DNA of 13,143 nt from positions 1-13,143 of the forward strand of contig JBNMQC010000055.1 in NCBI GenBank assembly GCA_051277445.1. The letters run 5' to 3'. The position numbers and the translations under genes are program-made. Below are positions 6,247-13,143 of the stretch, piece by piece. Numbering within the stretch: position 1 is the first letter of the stretch; every line of letters starts with the position of its first letter. This DNA is from Bermanella sp051277445 (GTDB lineage Bacteria; Pseudomonadota; Gammaproteobacteria; Pseudomonadales; Oceanobacteraceae). The notes under the pieces are model-generated. The model did no database searches and was not told where the DNA came from. It was given only the letters and a program-made list of their open reading frames with translations.

Positions 6247-8571
6247 TCAACTGGCTAATAAACGATTAAATATCGATAGCTGATCATTTAATTTCTTTTT
6301 ATCTGTGTTTGATAAAGCACATTGATCCAGTACAAAATGTACGGTTCTATTTACCGTTTCCCAGCGGGGATTTTTAGGTAATGTTTGCACCGACAAATAT
6401 TTATCAAGTGTGCGGGTTTTCGCTGTACTTCCATCCATATAAACACGCCACAGGCGACTGCTTTCAGCCAGATCCGTTTTACTTTTGCCACTGTAGCGTT
6501 GCCACATATCAATCGCATCGCGAATCAGCTGCACAGTGACATCACGGACATCTTCATTCTCAGGCAACATAATCACACCTGAATTATGCAACCGCTGTAC
6601 TTTGATTAACAACTCTTCTGGTAATACTGGGGCGACTACATAATCTGTCACACCCATACGAATACACTGGGATAGTTGTGTTTTATGGTAAGCATCCACC
6701 ACTAATAGTATGGGTGTATCACCATGCTCACTTCGAGTGCGTTTTATGTCTTCAATAACATACGCATCCCATTGTTTAATTTGCCAAACAATAAGCTTAG
6801 GACGAAATTTGATAATATTTTCTTGAGTGATTTTAGCTAAAATCAAATGAAAATATTCTGACAAGGTATGCCCGATCACCCCAGTTGAATCTTGGTTGAC
6901 TAACACCGGTTCCGCTAATGCGTTGCCTAAATGTTCAATCTTTTTCTCATCATTCTTCTCATGCTCCTCTTCAATATACCGAGGTATTGAAAAGCTCATT
7001 TTAGTTGAGTTCGATAGTCGCGTAATATTCAGCTTACTCTCCATAAAGTTTAAAACATGATGAACCGCATTTAATTCATCATGTAGCATCTGCTGGTGAT
7101 TGATTACTTTATTTAAAATGATGTCAAACGTCACTGTCTTACTATCATTACCCACATATAAACTGGCTGAGATACCATCACGATCAGCCATACGTGTGAG
7201 TATAAGGATAAGCGTTTGCAAGTCATCTTGATTGCAATTTAATACAACAGAATCATCTTCAATATAAATAGGCAGATTAAGCACGCTGCAATAAAATTCA
7301 ATAGAGGCATGCCAATGCCTAAGCGTAAAGGGCTTGCTCATGGCAGATTGAGCGTACTGATTCATTATCTGACCGGCACTTCGATCAATGCTCGATTTAA
7401 CACTCAACAGTAATCTTGACTCCCGCTTACTGTGCTGCCACAACATGTAAAGTTGAAATAACACAAAAAACACCAAACCAAATTGAGCTAAAGGCCGAGA
7501 TTGAATATATAAGTGTGTATATAAATAATCATGAATGACAAATAACGTCCAGCCCGTAAAGCTAATAATGAACAAACCCACAAAGGGTGCATTCTGTTTT
7601 TTTAATAAAACCAGCATGACCATCACATAAGCCACTGTCATCAGGCCCATGACTTGATTCACTTCACCAAACCAAGTAAATACAGTTGCCGGTAAAAATA
7701 TGGTGGCAATCAAGATAAGCGCCGAACAAATAGCGACCATTCGCGGAAAAACTTTGCTTTTGATATCAAAAAAACGATGGAAAAAATACACAAATAAAGG
7801 CAGCGCCAAAAATAACAGCATATGCTCTAAGCGTTGCCAGTTTTGCCAACTAATGAACGATATAAAATCATAAGCAATGCGCTCCCCCACCATCACACTT
7901 CGCAGGGCAATCGCCCAAACAAACAGCGCAAAGAAAATATGACTATCGTGCCCATAACGGGTGATATTGCGGCCTAATAAATAAATGGATACCAAGACTA
8001 AAAAACTAAACACCATGGCATCCAGTAATTTACTTTGATCACGTAACGCAGCGCGATGCTCTGCATCCGATATTAAAAGGTTGTGCCACACTCCGCCCTC
8101 TTTATGATGAAAGTTACTCACATGCAAAACGAGGTCATACTGGGTAGCTGGCTCAAGGGGCATAACAGCCGGCCCAAATTTTGGCTGCTCCGATTGCACG
8201 GTATGAGATACCACACCACGCTGAAATCTCAGCTTTCCATTGACCCACAAACTCATGGCACTTGGCATATCGGGTATGCGCAAGTAATAAGGCTGCTGCA
8301 CAGGCATATGCAGGCGCAATCTAAATGTGGCAAATCCATGGGGAGCATAAGGGCCTTGCTCATGCCATAAACCAGGCAGCTTTAAGCCATCTTGCATGGG
8401 GCGGTTCATCTGAATATGTAAGACTTGCCAGTCAAACGCCCACAGACCACTAAGAGCAACAGGCCCTTGGCGTAAATCATCCGTTGATATGGTTTTTTCT
8501 GGCAGGGAAAAACAGATAAGAGGGAGTATCCATCCCAATATAAGCACAATTAACTTCATGGCATTTATCAT
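6247..8571 (-). CDS. 7TMR-DISM membrane sensor with degenerate kinase-like and pseudo-receiver cytoplasmic domains
   Basis: A 774-residue predicted inner-membrane signalling protein. In order: signal peptide (about 1-22); a periplasmic jelly-roll-like 7TMR-DISM ectodomain (about 35-168), with LPGLWHEQGPYAPHGFATFR and a VSNFHHKEGGVWHN stretch typical of these carbohydrate-binding-like domains; seven membrane helices (about 183-200, 211-226, 249-267, 277-297, 304-323, 329-348, 360-378); a region (about 417-530) that resembles a histidine-kinase ATPase domain but has no phosphoacceptor H-box and no glycine-rich G boxes; a receiver-like domain (about 553-664) with WQ instead of the acceptor Asp and APVLP instead of the conserved Lys; and a conserved-looking C-terminal domain (about 675-750). 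It appears unable to do standard phosphotransfer. The start is the first of two nearby ATGs (8571 or 8559) and neither has a strong ribosome-binding site. It is convergent with gatB and divergent from the secreted hydrolase. The ligand and output are unknown. Confidence 0.85.
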   Translation of the reverse strand: MINAMKLIVLILGWILPLICFSLPEKTISTDDLRQGPVALSGLWAFDWQVLHIQMNRPMQDGLKLPGLWHEQGPYAPHGFATFRLRLHMPVQQPYYLRIPDMPSAMSLWVNGKLRFQRGVVSHTVQSEQPKFGPAVMPLEPATQYDLVLHVSNFHHKEGGVWHNLLISDAEHRAALRDQSKLLDAMVFSFLVLVSIYLLGRNITRYGHDSHIFFALFVWAIALRSVMVGERIAYDFISFISWQNWQRLEHMLLFLALPLFVYFFHRFFDIKSKVFPRMVAICSALILIATIFLPATVFTWFGEVNQVMGLMTVAYVMVMLVLLKKQNAPFVGLFIISFTGWTLFVIHDYLYTHLYIQSRPLAQFGLVFFVLFQLYMLWQHSKRESRLLLSVKSSIDRSAGQIMNQYAQSAMSKPFTLRHWHASIEFYCSVLNLPIYIEDDSVVLNCNQDDLQTLILILTRMADRDGISASLYVGNDSKTVTFDIILNKVINHQQMLHDELNAVHHVLNFMESKLNITRLSNSTKMSFSIPRYIEEEHEKNDEKKIEHLGNALAEPVLVNQDSTGVIGHTLSEYFHLILAKITQENIIKFRPKLIVWQIKQWDAYVIEDIKRTRSEHGDTPILLVVDAYHKTQLSQCIRMGVTDYVVAPVLPEELLIKVQRLHNSGVIMLPENEDVRDVTVQLIRDAIDMWQRYSGKSKTDLAESSRLWRVYMDGSTAKTRTLDKYLSVQTLPKNPRWETVNRTVHFVLDQCALSNTDKKKLNDQLSIFNRLLAS

Positions 8572-8606
8572 TATTTTTAGGCCATATTACGCACTCTACG
8601 GCTTCA

Positions 8607-8636
8607 GCTATACGTCCAAACACGCCTTCATGCCAA
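8607..8636 (-). promoter_or_regulatory. Candidate sigma-70 promoter for the 7TMR-DISM sensor
   Basis: On the minus strand TTGGCA (8636-8631, 5 of 6 matches) and TATAGC (8612-8607, 4 of 6) are separated by 18 nt. Transcription would start about 30 nt before the ATG at 8571. It lies in the 200-nt divergent region shared with the hydrolase gene. I could not pick a convincing promoter for the plus-strand gene, although a TTGACC at 8655-8660 is a possible -35 box. Confidence 0.35.
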
Positions 8637-8771
8637 ACACGAGGGCAATTTAATTTGACCTTCTTTAGCCTTTTTTTGCATGGTTTAGCCGTCACATATG
8701 GCTTTTATTAATACGGTGGCGAAGTCGATGGGCTAGCCACAACCACAATAACGATAATAATGAGGTGCCCC

Positions 8772-9857
8772 ATGCGACGATTAAAAATCGTACTAATACT
8801 ACTGAGCCTAGGGCTCACTAACTTAACCCTTGCCTATCCTGGCGTCTTTCCTCAGTCCACATTCCAGAATCTAGACTATGGTTTGTATTGGTTTGGTAAC
8901 AACGACAACTACCAAAAAGCCCAAGCCGGATACAGCAACCCGTATTACAACAAAAATGCACCAACTATCATTTATATTCATGGCTGGCAAAATGGCTCAA
9001 GCCAAGCAAAAAACCGTGAAACCTTCAATCGTAGCGACAGTGGCGGCCCAGATGTAGACTTAGCCTACGCATGGCGCCGCGCGGGTTACAACGTCGGTAT
9101 TTTATATTGGAATCAATTTGCCGATGAGGGCGAAGTAAAAGACGCTGAAGCTAAAATCTGGAGCAAAAGTGGCCCACGTGCTATGCGCTGGCGTGACCAT
9201 AATGGCACTTATCGTTCTGGTCCGAATAAAGATGCCGGCCAGCTTATGTTTGAAAGCCTGAAAACCAACATGGCGGATTATTCCGGTAGCCGTTTAATCA
9301 TCGCCGGCCACAGCCTCGGAAACCAGATGGCCATAGTGGTCGCCAAAAAGCTAAAAGATGGCATTAGCGCTGGTAACACCAATAGCAAGCTGAAACCAAA
9401 ACGAGTGGCCTTACTTGACCCTTATTATTCTAACGGCTCAAAAAGCTACATAAATAATCAATGGACAGGGGCAAAAGCCCGTAGCTATGTGGATACACTT
9501 AAAAGCTGGGGTGTAATATTTGAAGCCTACCGTTCAAGCTCTGTCACCAACACCTTCTTAATCGGCGACGAAAACAAAGGCCTATTGAATAAAACCGCCT
9601 TCGTTGAGCTAAAACCTTGGTACTTCCAGTCTTGGCAGCAAGCAGAGAAACACGGTGCTGCAGTTTGGCATTACTTATGGTCTTTTGATTTCTCTATACC
9701 AGCTATTAAGAGTTCATCGGATCAAGGCTTAAGCGCTAAAACAGGCGATACACGCGTAAAAAACTTAATGGATGGCAGCAAACGCTTAATTCATGACCTA
9801 GGGGCATACACCAAAAGCCCTGGGGATGACCGCTTAAAATACGGCAACCGATTGTAA
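8772..9857 (+). CDS. Secreted serine alpha/beta hydrolase (lipase/esterase-like)
   Basis: A 361-residue exported protein. A classic Sec signal peptide, MRRLKIVLILLSLGLTNLTL, ends in an Ala for cleavage near residue 21 (TLA|YPG). The mature part has an alpha/beta-hydrolase layout: a strand and oxyanion-type loop, IIYIHGWQNG (66-75); the nucleophile elbow AGHSLGNQ (178-185) with S181; a probable acid residue D216 in ALLDPYY; and candidate catalytic histidines H294 and H300 in KHGAAVWHYLW. It resembles lipases and related esterases, but the substrate cannot be read. The whole protein has no cysteine. The ATG at 8772 is preferred over an in-frame ATG at 8760 because AGGTG lies at the right distance before it and the signal peptide then begins with MRR. 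It is divergent from the sensor and ends before a bidirectional terminator. Confidence 0.85.
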   Translation: MRRLKIVLILLSLGLTNLTLAYPGVFPQSTFQNLDYGLYWFGNNDNYQKAQAGYSNPYYNKNAPTIIYIHGWQNGSSQAKNRETFNRSDSGGPDVDLAYAWRRAGYNVGILYWNQFADEGEVKDAEAKIWSKSGPRAMRWRDHNGTYRSGPNKDAGQLMFESLKTNMADYSGSRLIIAGHSLGNQMAIVVAKKLKDGISAGNTNSKLKPKRVALLDPYYSNGSKSYINNQWTGAKARSYVDTLKSWGVIFEAYRSSSVTNTFLIGDENKGLLNKTAFVELKPWYFQSWQQAEKHGAAVWHYLWSFDFSIPAIKSSSDQGLSAKTGDTRVKNLMDGSKRLIHDLGAYTKSPGDDRLKYGNRL

Positions 9858-9874
9858 TTATTCAATACCAGTGC

Positions 9875-9905
9875 AAAAAAGCCGAATCTAAGATTCGGCT
9901 TTTTT
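9875..9905. terminator. Bidirectional intrinsic terminator between hydrolase and lipoprotein
   Basis: AAAAAAGCCGAATC (9875-9888) pairs with GATTCGGCTTTTTT (9892-9905) around a TAA loop. The GC-rich stem is flanked by six As on one side and six Ts on the other, so it should work for both convergent genes. It lies 17 nt after the hydrolase stop and 34 nt beyond the lipoprotein stop. Confidence 0.93.
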
Positions 9906-9939
9906 CATGTAAAGGTTAAATATCTACGTAGTTTTAATT

Positions 9940-10701
9940 TTATGAAGCAACAGCCGTCATGCAGTTTGTGCCCGCTTTGGTTTTACAGGTTTTCAGTAAG
10001 GTCTGCTCTCCCGTTTCATCCCACGTAATAATCGTAACAGGGTAATCTGATTTTGATGCACTCAAATCCTCTGAGACCGTTTTACCACTTCGATCTTGAT
10101 TTATATTGGTTTCAATCAAACCACTCAAGACCCCATCCTCATAAACTTTCCACGTCCATTCATACGCACTGGACTCATAATGCCCAGTCAAGCGACCGCC
10201 GTCATCGTATTGCAGAATGTTTAAACCACAGCTAGCGGTTTGTTCAATTTTCAAATCGGTATGATTTGAATAAATGGTGCCATCGTCATCCATACCGTCT
10301 TTCACAACCAACCAAGTTTCAGTGGTATCAATTATCGAATATTGAATCTGAGTCGTGAGGTCTTCATCAACTATATTCCAAATAGGCCCTGAATGAGCCC
10401 AACCTTCATTACTCGCTGCTATACCAATTAATAAGCCACCGGCTGTCAGCTCAGCAAATGCCTCAGATGAAAAACCAACTGACGAGCCAGGAACATCGAC
10501 TGGTGCATCATAAGCTGAATAACTGCCAGGATATTCAGGCAATGGCATGGATGTGATACCGCTCTGATCCGCACTGCAGTCAATAAACGTAACGTTATCT
10601 CCAGGCACATTTTTATCAATTCCATCATCCTTTGATGAACCGCCACCACCTCCACAAGCAAACAAGCTCAAGGTAAAAGGCAGAAGTACTAATTTTTTCA
10701 T
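9940..10701 (-). CDS. Putative outer-membrane lipoprotein, function unknown
   Basis: A 253-residue protein with a lipoprotein signal peptide: MKKLVLLPFTLSLFAC, lipobox LFAC, acylated Cys at 16. The +2 residue is Gly, not Asp, so the lipoprotein should be sorted to the outer membrane. A flexible GGGGGSSKDD linker follows. The mature domain (about 38-253) is acidic, rich in Asp, Ser and Thr, apparently beta-rich, with four more cysteines (C42, C158, C239, C247). The last two are close together near the C-terminus and may form a disulphide. I recognise no catalytic motif or family. A GGA ribosome-binding stretch lies 6 nt before the ATG. It is convergent with the hydrolase and alone in its transcript. 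A role as an exported partner of the hydrolase is possible, but only the location suggests it. Confidence 0.8.
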   Translation of the reverse strand: MKKLVLLPFTLSLFACGGGGGSSKDDGIDKNVPGDNVTFIDCSADQSGITSMPLPEYPGSYSAYDAPVDVPGSSVGFSSEAFAELTAGGLLIGIAASNEGWAHSGPIWNIVDEDLTTQIQYSIIDTTETWLVVKDGMDDDGTIYSNHTDLKIEQTASCGLNILQYDDGGRLTGHYESSAYEWTWKVYEDGVLSGLIETNINQDRSGKTVSEDLSASKSDYPVTIITWDETGEQTLLKTCKTKAGTNCMTAVAS

Positions 10702-10732
10702 ATATTATCCATAATTTGTGGTTCGGTATTTC

Positions 10733-10761
10733 ATTATCTAATTCAATGAAACTGATTTTAA
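10733..10761 (-). promoter_or_regulatory. Candidate promoter of the lipoprotein gene
   Basis: Minus-strand TTAAAA (10761-10756, 4 of 6) and GATAAT (10738-10733, 5 of 6) are separated by 17 nt, which would give a leader of about 25 nt before the ATG at 10701. The surrounding DNA is AT-rich, so a chance match is likely enough to keep confidence low. Confidence 0.35.
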
Positions 10762-10999
10762 TTCTCTTTTATTAAGAATGTGATACAGCGCTAAATTCCA
10801 TTAAATTAATTTAAACACTCGGATTTACAGGGAATGTTTTAAGTCCTTATCCAATCAAATTTACAAATAAGCAGGTGTAAGCTAAACCTGAATTATTAGA
10901 ACATTATCTTGTAGTAGTGATGAATTATGGTCATCAACCCAAGCGACCTGTATCATGCCGAACCAATTTTTAAGCACCTAAAGTAGTACGGTAAACCAC
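10762..10999. other. Divergent intergenic region before the aminotransferase gene
   Basis: About 240 AT-rich bases with no clear gene. A weak hairpin, CAGGT/ACCTG with a 9-nt loop, lies at 10872-10890. A 19-codon open frame begins at an ATG at 10927 (MVINPSDLYHAEPIFKHLK) and stops at 10986, 13 nt before the aminotransferase ATG. It has no ribosome-binding site and could be a leader peptide or chance. No convincing plus-strand promoter could be chosen. Confidence 0.5.
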
Positions 11000-12319
11000 A
11001 TGACCAAACCCCTAACCGCCGCCCTATTGGCCACCGCAAAAACCCACATGCCACTGGGAGTGGCCGACAGCTACCGCTATTGGGGTGACGACAACACCGT
11101 CTTCGTTAAAAGCATGCAAGGCGGCAGTATTACAGATGAGGACGGCCAGGAGTTCGTGGACTTCCGCCTAGCCTATGGCCCAATTATCCTGGGCTATCGC
11201 GACGCCCGTGTGGACCAAGCCGTTATTAAGGCCATTACCGATGTAGGCACCATTTCAGGGTTCTCCACTGGCTTGGATAGCGAGGTTATCCAGTTAATTA
11301 AGCAAATGTGCCCTAACATCGAAAAGATGCGTTTTGCAAACTCAGGCACCGAAGCCGTCATTGGCGCCGTGCGTACTGCACGTGGCTTTACTGGCCGCGA
11401 TAAAATTGTGGTGGTCGAAGGTGGATTTCATGGACTGTACGACGAAATGATGTGGAAGTCCGATGTGGATAACTGGGACTCTAATAGCCAAGCTACGCCT
11501 GAGATCAAATCGTTTGGTGGTGGCATTCCTGAATGTTCCCGTGAGCACCTAGAAACCGTCCCATTAAATGACTTTGCTGCCATCGACGATGTATTTAAGC
11601 GCGTGGGTGATGACATTGCCGCCATCGTCATTGAGCCGATCTTGGGTAACTGCGGCAGTATTGCCTCAACCCAAGAGTACATGCAAAAACTACGTGATAT
11701 GTGTGATGCCAATGGGGCACGGCTGATCATGGATGAAGTGAAAACGGGTTTTCGTGTTGCAAAAGGCGGCGCACAAGAGCTATACGGGATTAAAGCTGAC
11801 CTTACCACCTACGCAAAAGCCATGGGAAATGGCTACCCTGTAGCCGCATTTGGTGGGCGGGCCGATGTAATGGATATGATCAGCTTTAACAAAAATGGTG
11901 TAACCCATGGTGGCACCTACACAGCCAACATGATTGCCCTTAGCGCTGCTAAAGCCACGCTGACCATTCTGAATGAGACCAACGCTTACGACACCATCAA
12001 TCAAGTAGGCGCCAACATTCAAACCGTTCTTTCTCGAGTATTTACCAAACATGGCATTGAACATAAGTTTGCAGGGCCAGACGCCATGTTCGGTGTACAC
12101 TTTGGCAAAGAAGTGCCACAAAATTATCGTGACTGGAAAAAAACCAATAGCGATTTATACACCGCCTTTGCCCATAACCTAATTGCTAATGGCATTATGT
12201 TAGAGCCGGATTCACGTGAGCCTTGGTTTATTTGTGAAGCGCATCAAGCTGTGGATTTGCAATGGCTTGAAGAAATGGCTGACCAAGCCATGGCAAAAGC
12301 CCTAAAAGACACACAATAA
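11000..12319 (+). CDS. Class-III PLP-dependent aminotransferase, glutamate-1-semialdehyde aminotransferase-like
   Basis: A 439-residue fold-type I PLP enzyme. The Schiff-base lysine is K273 in YAKAMGNGYP. D245 in LIMDEVKTGFR should contact the pyridine nitrogen, SGTEA (115-119) binds the phosphate, and GGTYTAN (304-310) is the Thr loop from the partner subunit. The N-terminal DGQEFVDFRLAYGPIILGY pattern and the VVVEGGFHGLYDEMMW segment place it with the HemL/GSA-aminotransferase-like branch, not the ornithine/acetylornithine branch. It differs from true HemL (no GGVNSP start and a different C-terminal substrate region), so the haem-pathway name is not justified and the amino donor and substrate are unknown. 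It is monocistronic: it has an upstream control region of its own, and a terminator follows 34 nt after the stop. The ribosome-binding site is weak (ACGG). Confidence 0.9.
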   Translation: MTKPLTAALLATAKTHMPLGVADSYRYWGDDNTVFVKSMQGGSITDEDGQEFVDFRLAYGPIILGYRDARVDQAVIKAITDVGTISGFSTGLDSEVIQLIKQMCPNIEKMRFANSGTEAVIGAVRTARGFTGRDKIVVVEGGFHGLYDEMMWKSDVDNWDSNSQATPEIKSFGGGIPECSREHLETVPLNDFAAIDDVFKRVGDDIAAIVIEPILGNCGSIASTQEYMQKLRDMCDANGARLIMDEVKTGFRVAKGGAQELYGIKADLTTYAKAMGNGYPVAAFGGRADVMDMISFNKNGVTHGGTYTANMIALSAAKATLTILNETNAYDTINQVGANIQTVLSRVFTKHGIEHKFAGPDAMFGVHFGKEVPQNYRDWKKTNSDLYTAFAHNLIANGIMLEPDSREPWFICEAHQAVDLQWLEEMADQAMAKALKDTQ

Positions 12320-12353
12320 AAGAGTAAATAATAAGTCATCATTCGCCAATATT

Positions 12354-12389
12354 AAGCACACTCCTTTTATAGGCTGTGTGCTTTTTTTT
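12354..12389 (+). terminator. Intrinsic terminator of the aminotransferase gene
   Basis: AAGCACAC (12354-12361) pairs with GTGTGCTT (12376-12383). A short inner CCT/AGG pairing shortens the loop, and the T-run covers 12382-12389. It is placed 34 nt after the stop codon. Confidence 0.88.
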
Positions 12390-12514
12390 GCAGCATGAAT
12401 TCGTATCACCCTAAATTCCAATCCACACCCTCTTTCACCATAACCCTATCAGGTGCAGGCTATAGGCGTGTTAAAAAATGTCAAAACGCCGCCATAAAGA
12501 TTCAACATCCCTTC

Positions 12515-12530
12515 ATACAAGTCCTTGTAT
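12515..12530. repeat. 16-bp perfect palindrome with 2-nt centre
   Basis: ATACAAG and CTTGTAT flank a TC centre. This has the size and symmetry of a dimeric regulator site, but it is 450 bp from the next start codon and may instead be part of an old element or small RNA. Confidence 0.4.
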
Positions 12531-12905
12531 TCTATTAACAAACACCCAGCAATGGTCTTGTTCAGTAACTTTACAGCGATAACACAGATGTATTAGATAA
12601 AGAATGAAAACCCATTTTTTATCAGGTCAAAAAGGGTCAAAATATTTCTAGTTAATAAATACAATAAATTTAAAAATACAATTAAGAAATTTACGCACCA
12701 TGATTATTTAAATACATCTTCAAAGATTAAAAAAATGAACAATACAAAACTAACCTTTCTAGAAATATAAATTTAAATATATGATTTATATCGTTTTTTT
12801 TAATAATAAAAATAAAATATTAAAAAAGTAGTTATAGCCAGCCATGTTTTTTTCTTTAATAAATCGACCTTTACTAAGCAAAAAACCGGGCCTATGATTT
12901 TAAAG

Positions 12906-12928
12906 TTCAAAAAATATACATTTTTGAA
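12906..12928. promoter_or_regulatory. Operator-like palindrome upstream of the exported protein gene
   Basis: TTCAAAAA (12906-12913) and TTTTTGAA (12921-12928) form perfect 8-bp arms with a 7-bp ATATACA spacer. It lies 52 bp before the ATG at 12981, where a -35 region or an operator would be expected. AT-rich -10-like sequences lie between it and the start. The regulator is unknown. Confidence 0.4.
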
Positions 12929-12980
12929 TAAACATGAATGGAAGTATTTTATTAATAATAAATAATAAAGGCCTAGTTCA

Positions 12981-13143
12981 ATGAAGAAGACAATATTTAA
13001 ACACGCGTGCATAAGTGCTTTTGCAATCGCATTCTCACTAAGCGCACACAGTGGCGGTGGTGGAAGCGATGGTGGCGGCAGTGATGGCTTACCATTACCA
13101 GACACCTGTACATCAAATTGTGGATATGAAGTGGGCCCCAACC
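12981..13143 (+). CDS. Exported protein with Gly/Ser/Asp linker, partial (N-terminal 54 residues)
   Basis: The gene is cut by the right edge, so only the N-terminus is seen. MKKTIFKHACISAFAIAFSL begins a Sec-type signal peptide, with probable cleavage after SLSAHS or the preceding Ala. It is followed at once by a low-complexity linker, GGGGSDGGGSDG (25-36), and then DTCTSNCGYEVGPN with a CxxxC pair that suggests a disulphide in an extracellular domain. An AAAGG ribosome-binding stretch lies 9 nt upstream of the ATG. The catalytic or binding domain is outside the window, so no function can be given. The linker resembles that after the lipobox of the lipoprotein at 9940-10701, but this protein has no lipobox cysteine at the cleavage site. 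Confidence 0.8.
   Translation, partial: MKKTIFKHACISAFAIAFSLSAHSGGGGSDGGGSDGLPLPDTCTSNCGYEVGPN

Larger units (their letters stand above)
12390..12980. other. Long AT-rich non-coding stretch with palindromes
   Basis: No credible complete gene lies here. The left third (about 12440-12600) has more normal base composition. It carries a 47-codon minus-strand open frame without a start (12592-12449), an imperfect GGCGT/ACGCC hairpin (12465-12490) and a 16-bp palindrome (12515-12530). The remainder is very AT-rich, with two GGTCAAAA copies 10 bp apart (12625 and 12635), an AT-only inverted repeat (12765-12791) and a TTCAAAAA/TTTTTGAA palindrome (12906-12928). It serves as the long upstream region of the exported protein gene at 12981. 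Confidence 0.6.

Noticed and set aside
10927..10986. 19-codon upstream frame before the aminotransferase as a gene
   Set aside because: It has no ribosome-binding site, is very short, and has no attenuator-type structure after it; kept only as a note in the intergenic entry.
11000..12319. Naming the aminotransferase hemL
   Set aside because: The PLP core matches but the N-terminal signature and substrate region do not look like true glutamate-1-semialdehyde aminotransferase, and the context gives no haem genes.
12765..12797. ATATAAAT/ATTTATAT inverted repeat followed by a T-run, as a possible terminator
   Set aside because: The stem is only A-T pairs with an 11-nt loop and no gene ends nearby; expected by chance in DNA this AT-rich.
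12800..13141. 113-codon minus-strand open frame with Pro-rich start
   Set aside because: It is antisense to the exported protein and to AT-rich DNA. The PPPSLPPPP stretch is only the reverse of the Gly-rich linker, and the rest is low-complexity Phe/Leu/Lys from A/T runs.

Overview
The window reads as chromosomal DNA of a gammaproteobacterium, most likely a marine member of the Pseudomonadales/Oceanospirillales. This is inferred from the gene order maf-mreD-mreC-mreB, divergent from gatC-gatA-gatB, from Pseudomonas-like MreC and MreB sequences, and from a 7TMR-DISM sensor with a sugar-binding-like ectodomain. No tRNA, rRNA, CRISPR array or intact mobile element was seen.

Left part (1-2788, minus strand): the cell-shape operon, transcribed mreB, mreC, mreD, maf, with maf cut by the left edge. 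mreC and mreD overlap by 4 nt and mreD and maf are 2 nt apart, so they are translationally linked. mreB and mreC are separated by about 126 nt that hold a 14-bp hairpin with a GNRA tetraloop. The mreC start appears to be a rare ATT codon behind a very good Shine-Dalgarno sequence.

Middle (2933-6162, plus strand): gatC, gatA, gatB, a compact operon for the tRNA-dependent amidotransferase, closed by a strong intrinsic terminator. It shares a 144-nt divergent control region with mreB.

Right part (6247-13143), accessory in character: a 774-residue membrane sensor (minus) has an export signal, a 7TMR-DISM ectodomain, seven membrane helices, a degenerate ATPase-like region, a receiver-like domain that lacks the expected phosphoacceptor and lysine, and a distinct C-terminal domain. 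Divergent from it is a secreted serine alpha/beta hydrolase. Convergent with the hydrolase, and sharing a bidirectional terminator, is a lipoprotein of unknown function. A stand-alone class-III PLP aminotransferase of the glutamate-1-semialdehyde-aminotransferase type follows. After it come about 590 bp of very AT-rich non-coding DNA with several palindromes, and then the first 54 codons of another exported protein with a Gly/Ser/Asp linker.

The housekeeping half is conventional apart from the mreC start and the mreB/mreC hairpin. The most novel candidate is the sensor: it looks like a catalytically dead hybrid-kinase architecture, possibly a one-component or scaffold-type regulator, beside genes for exported proteins.
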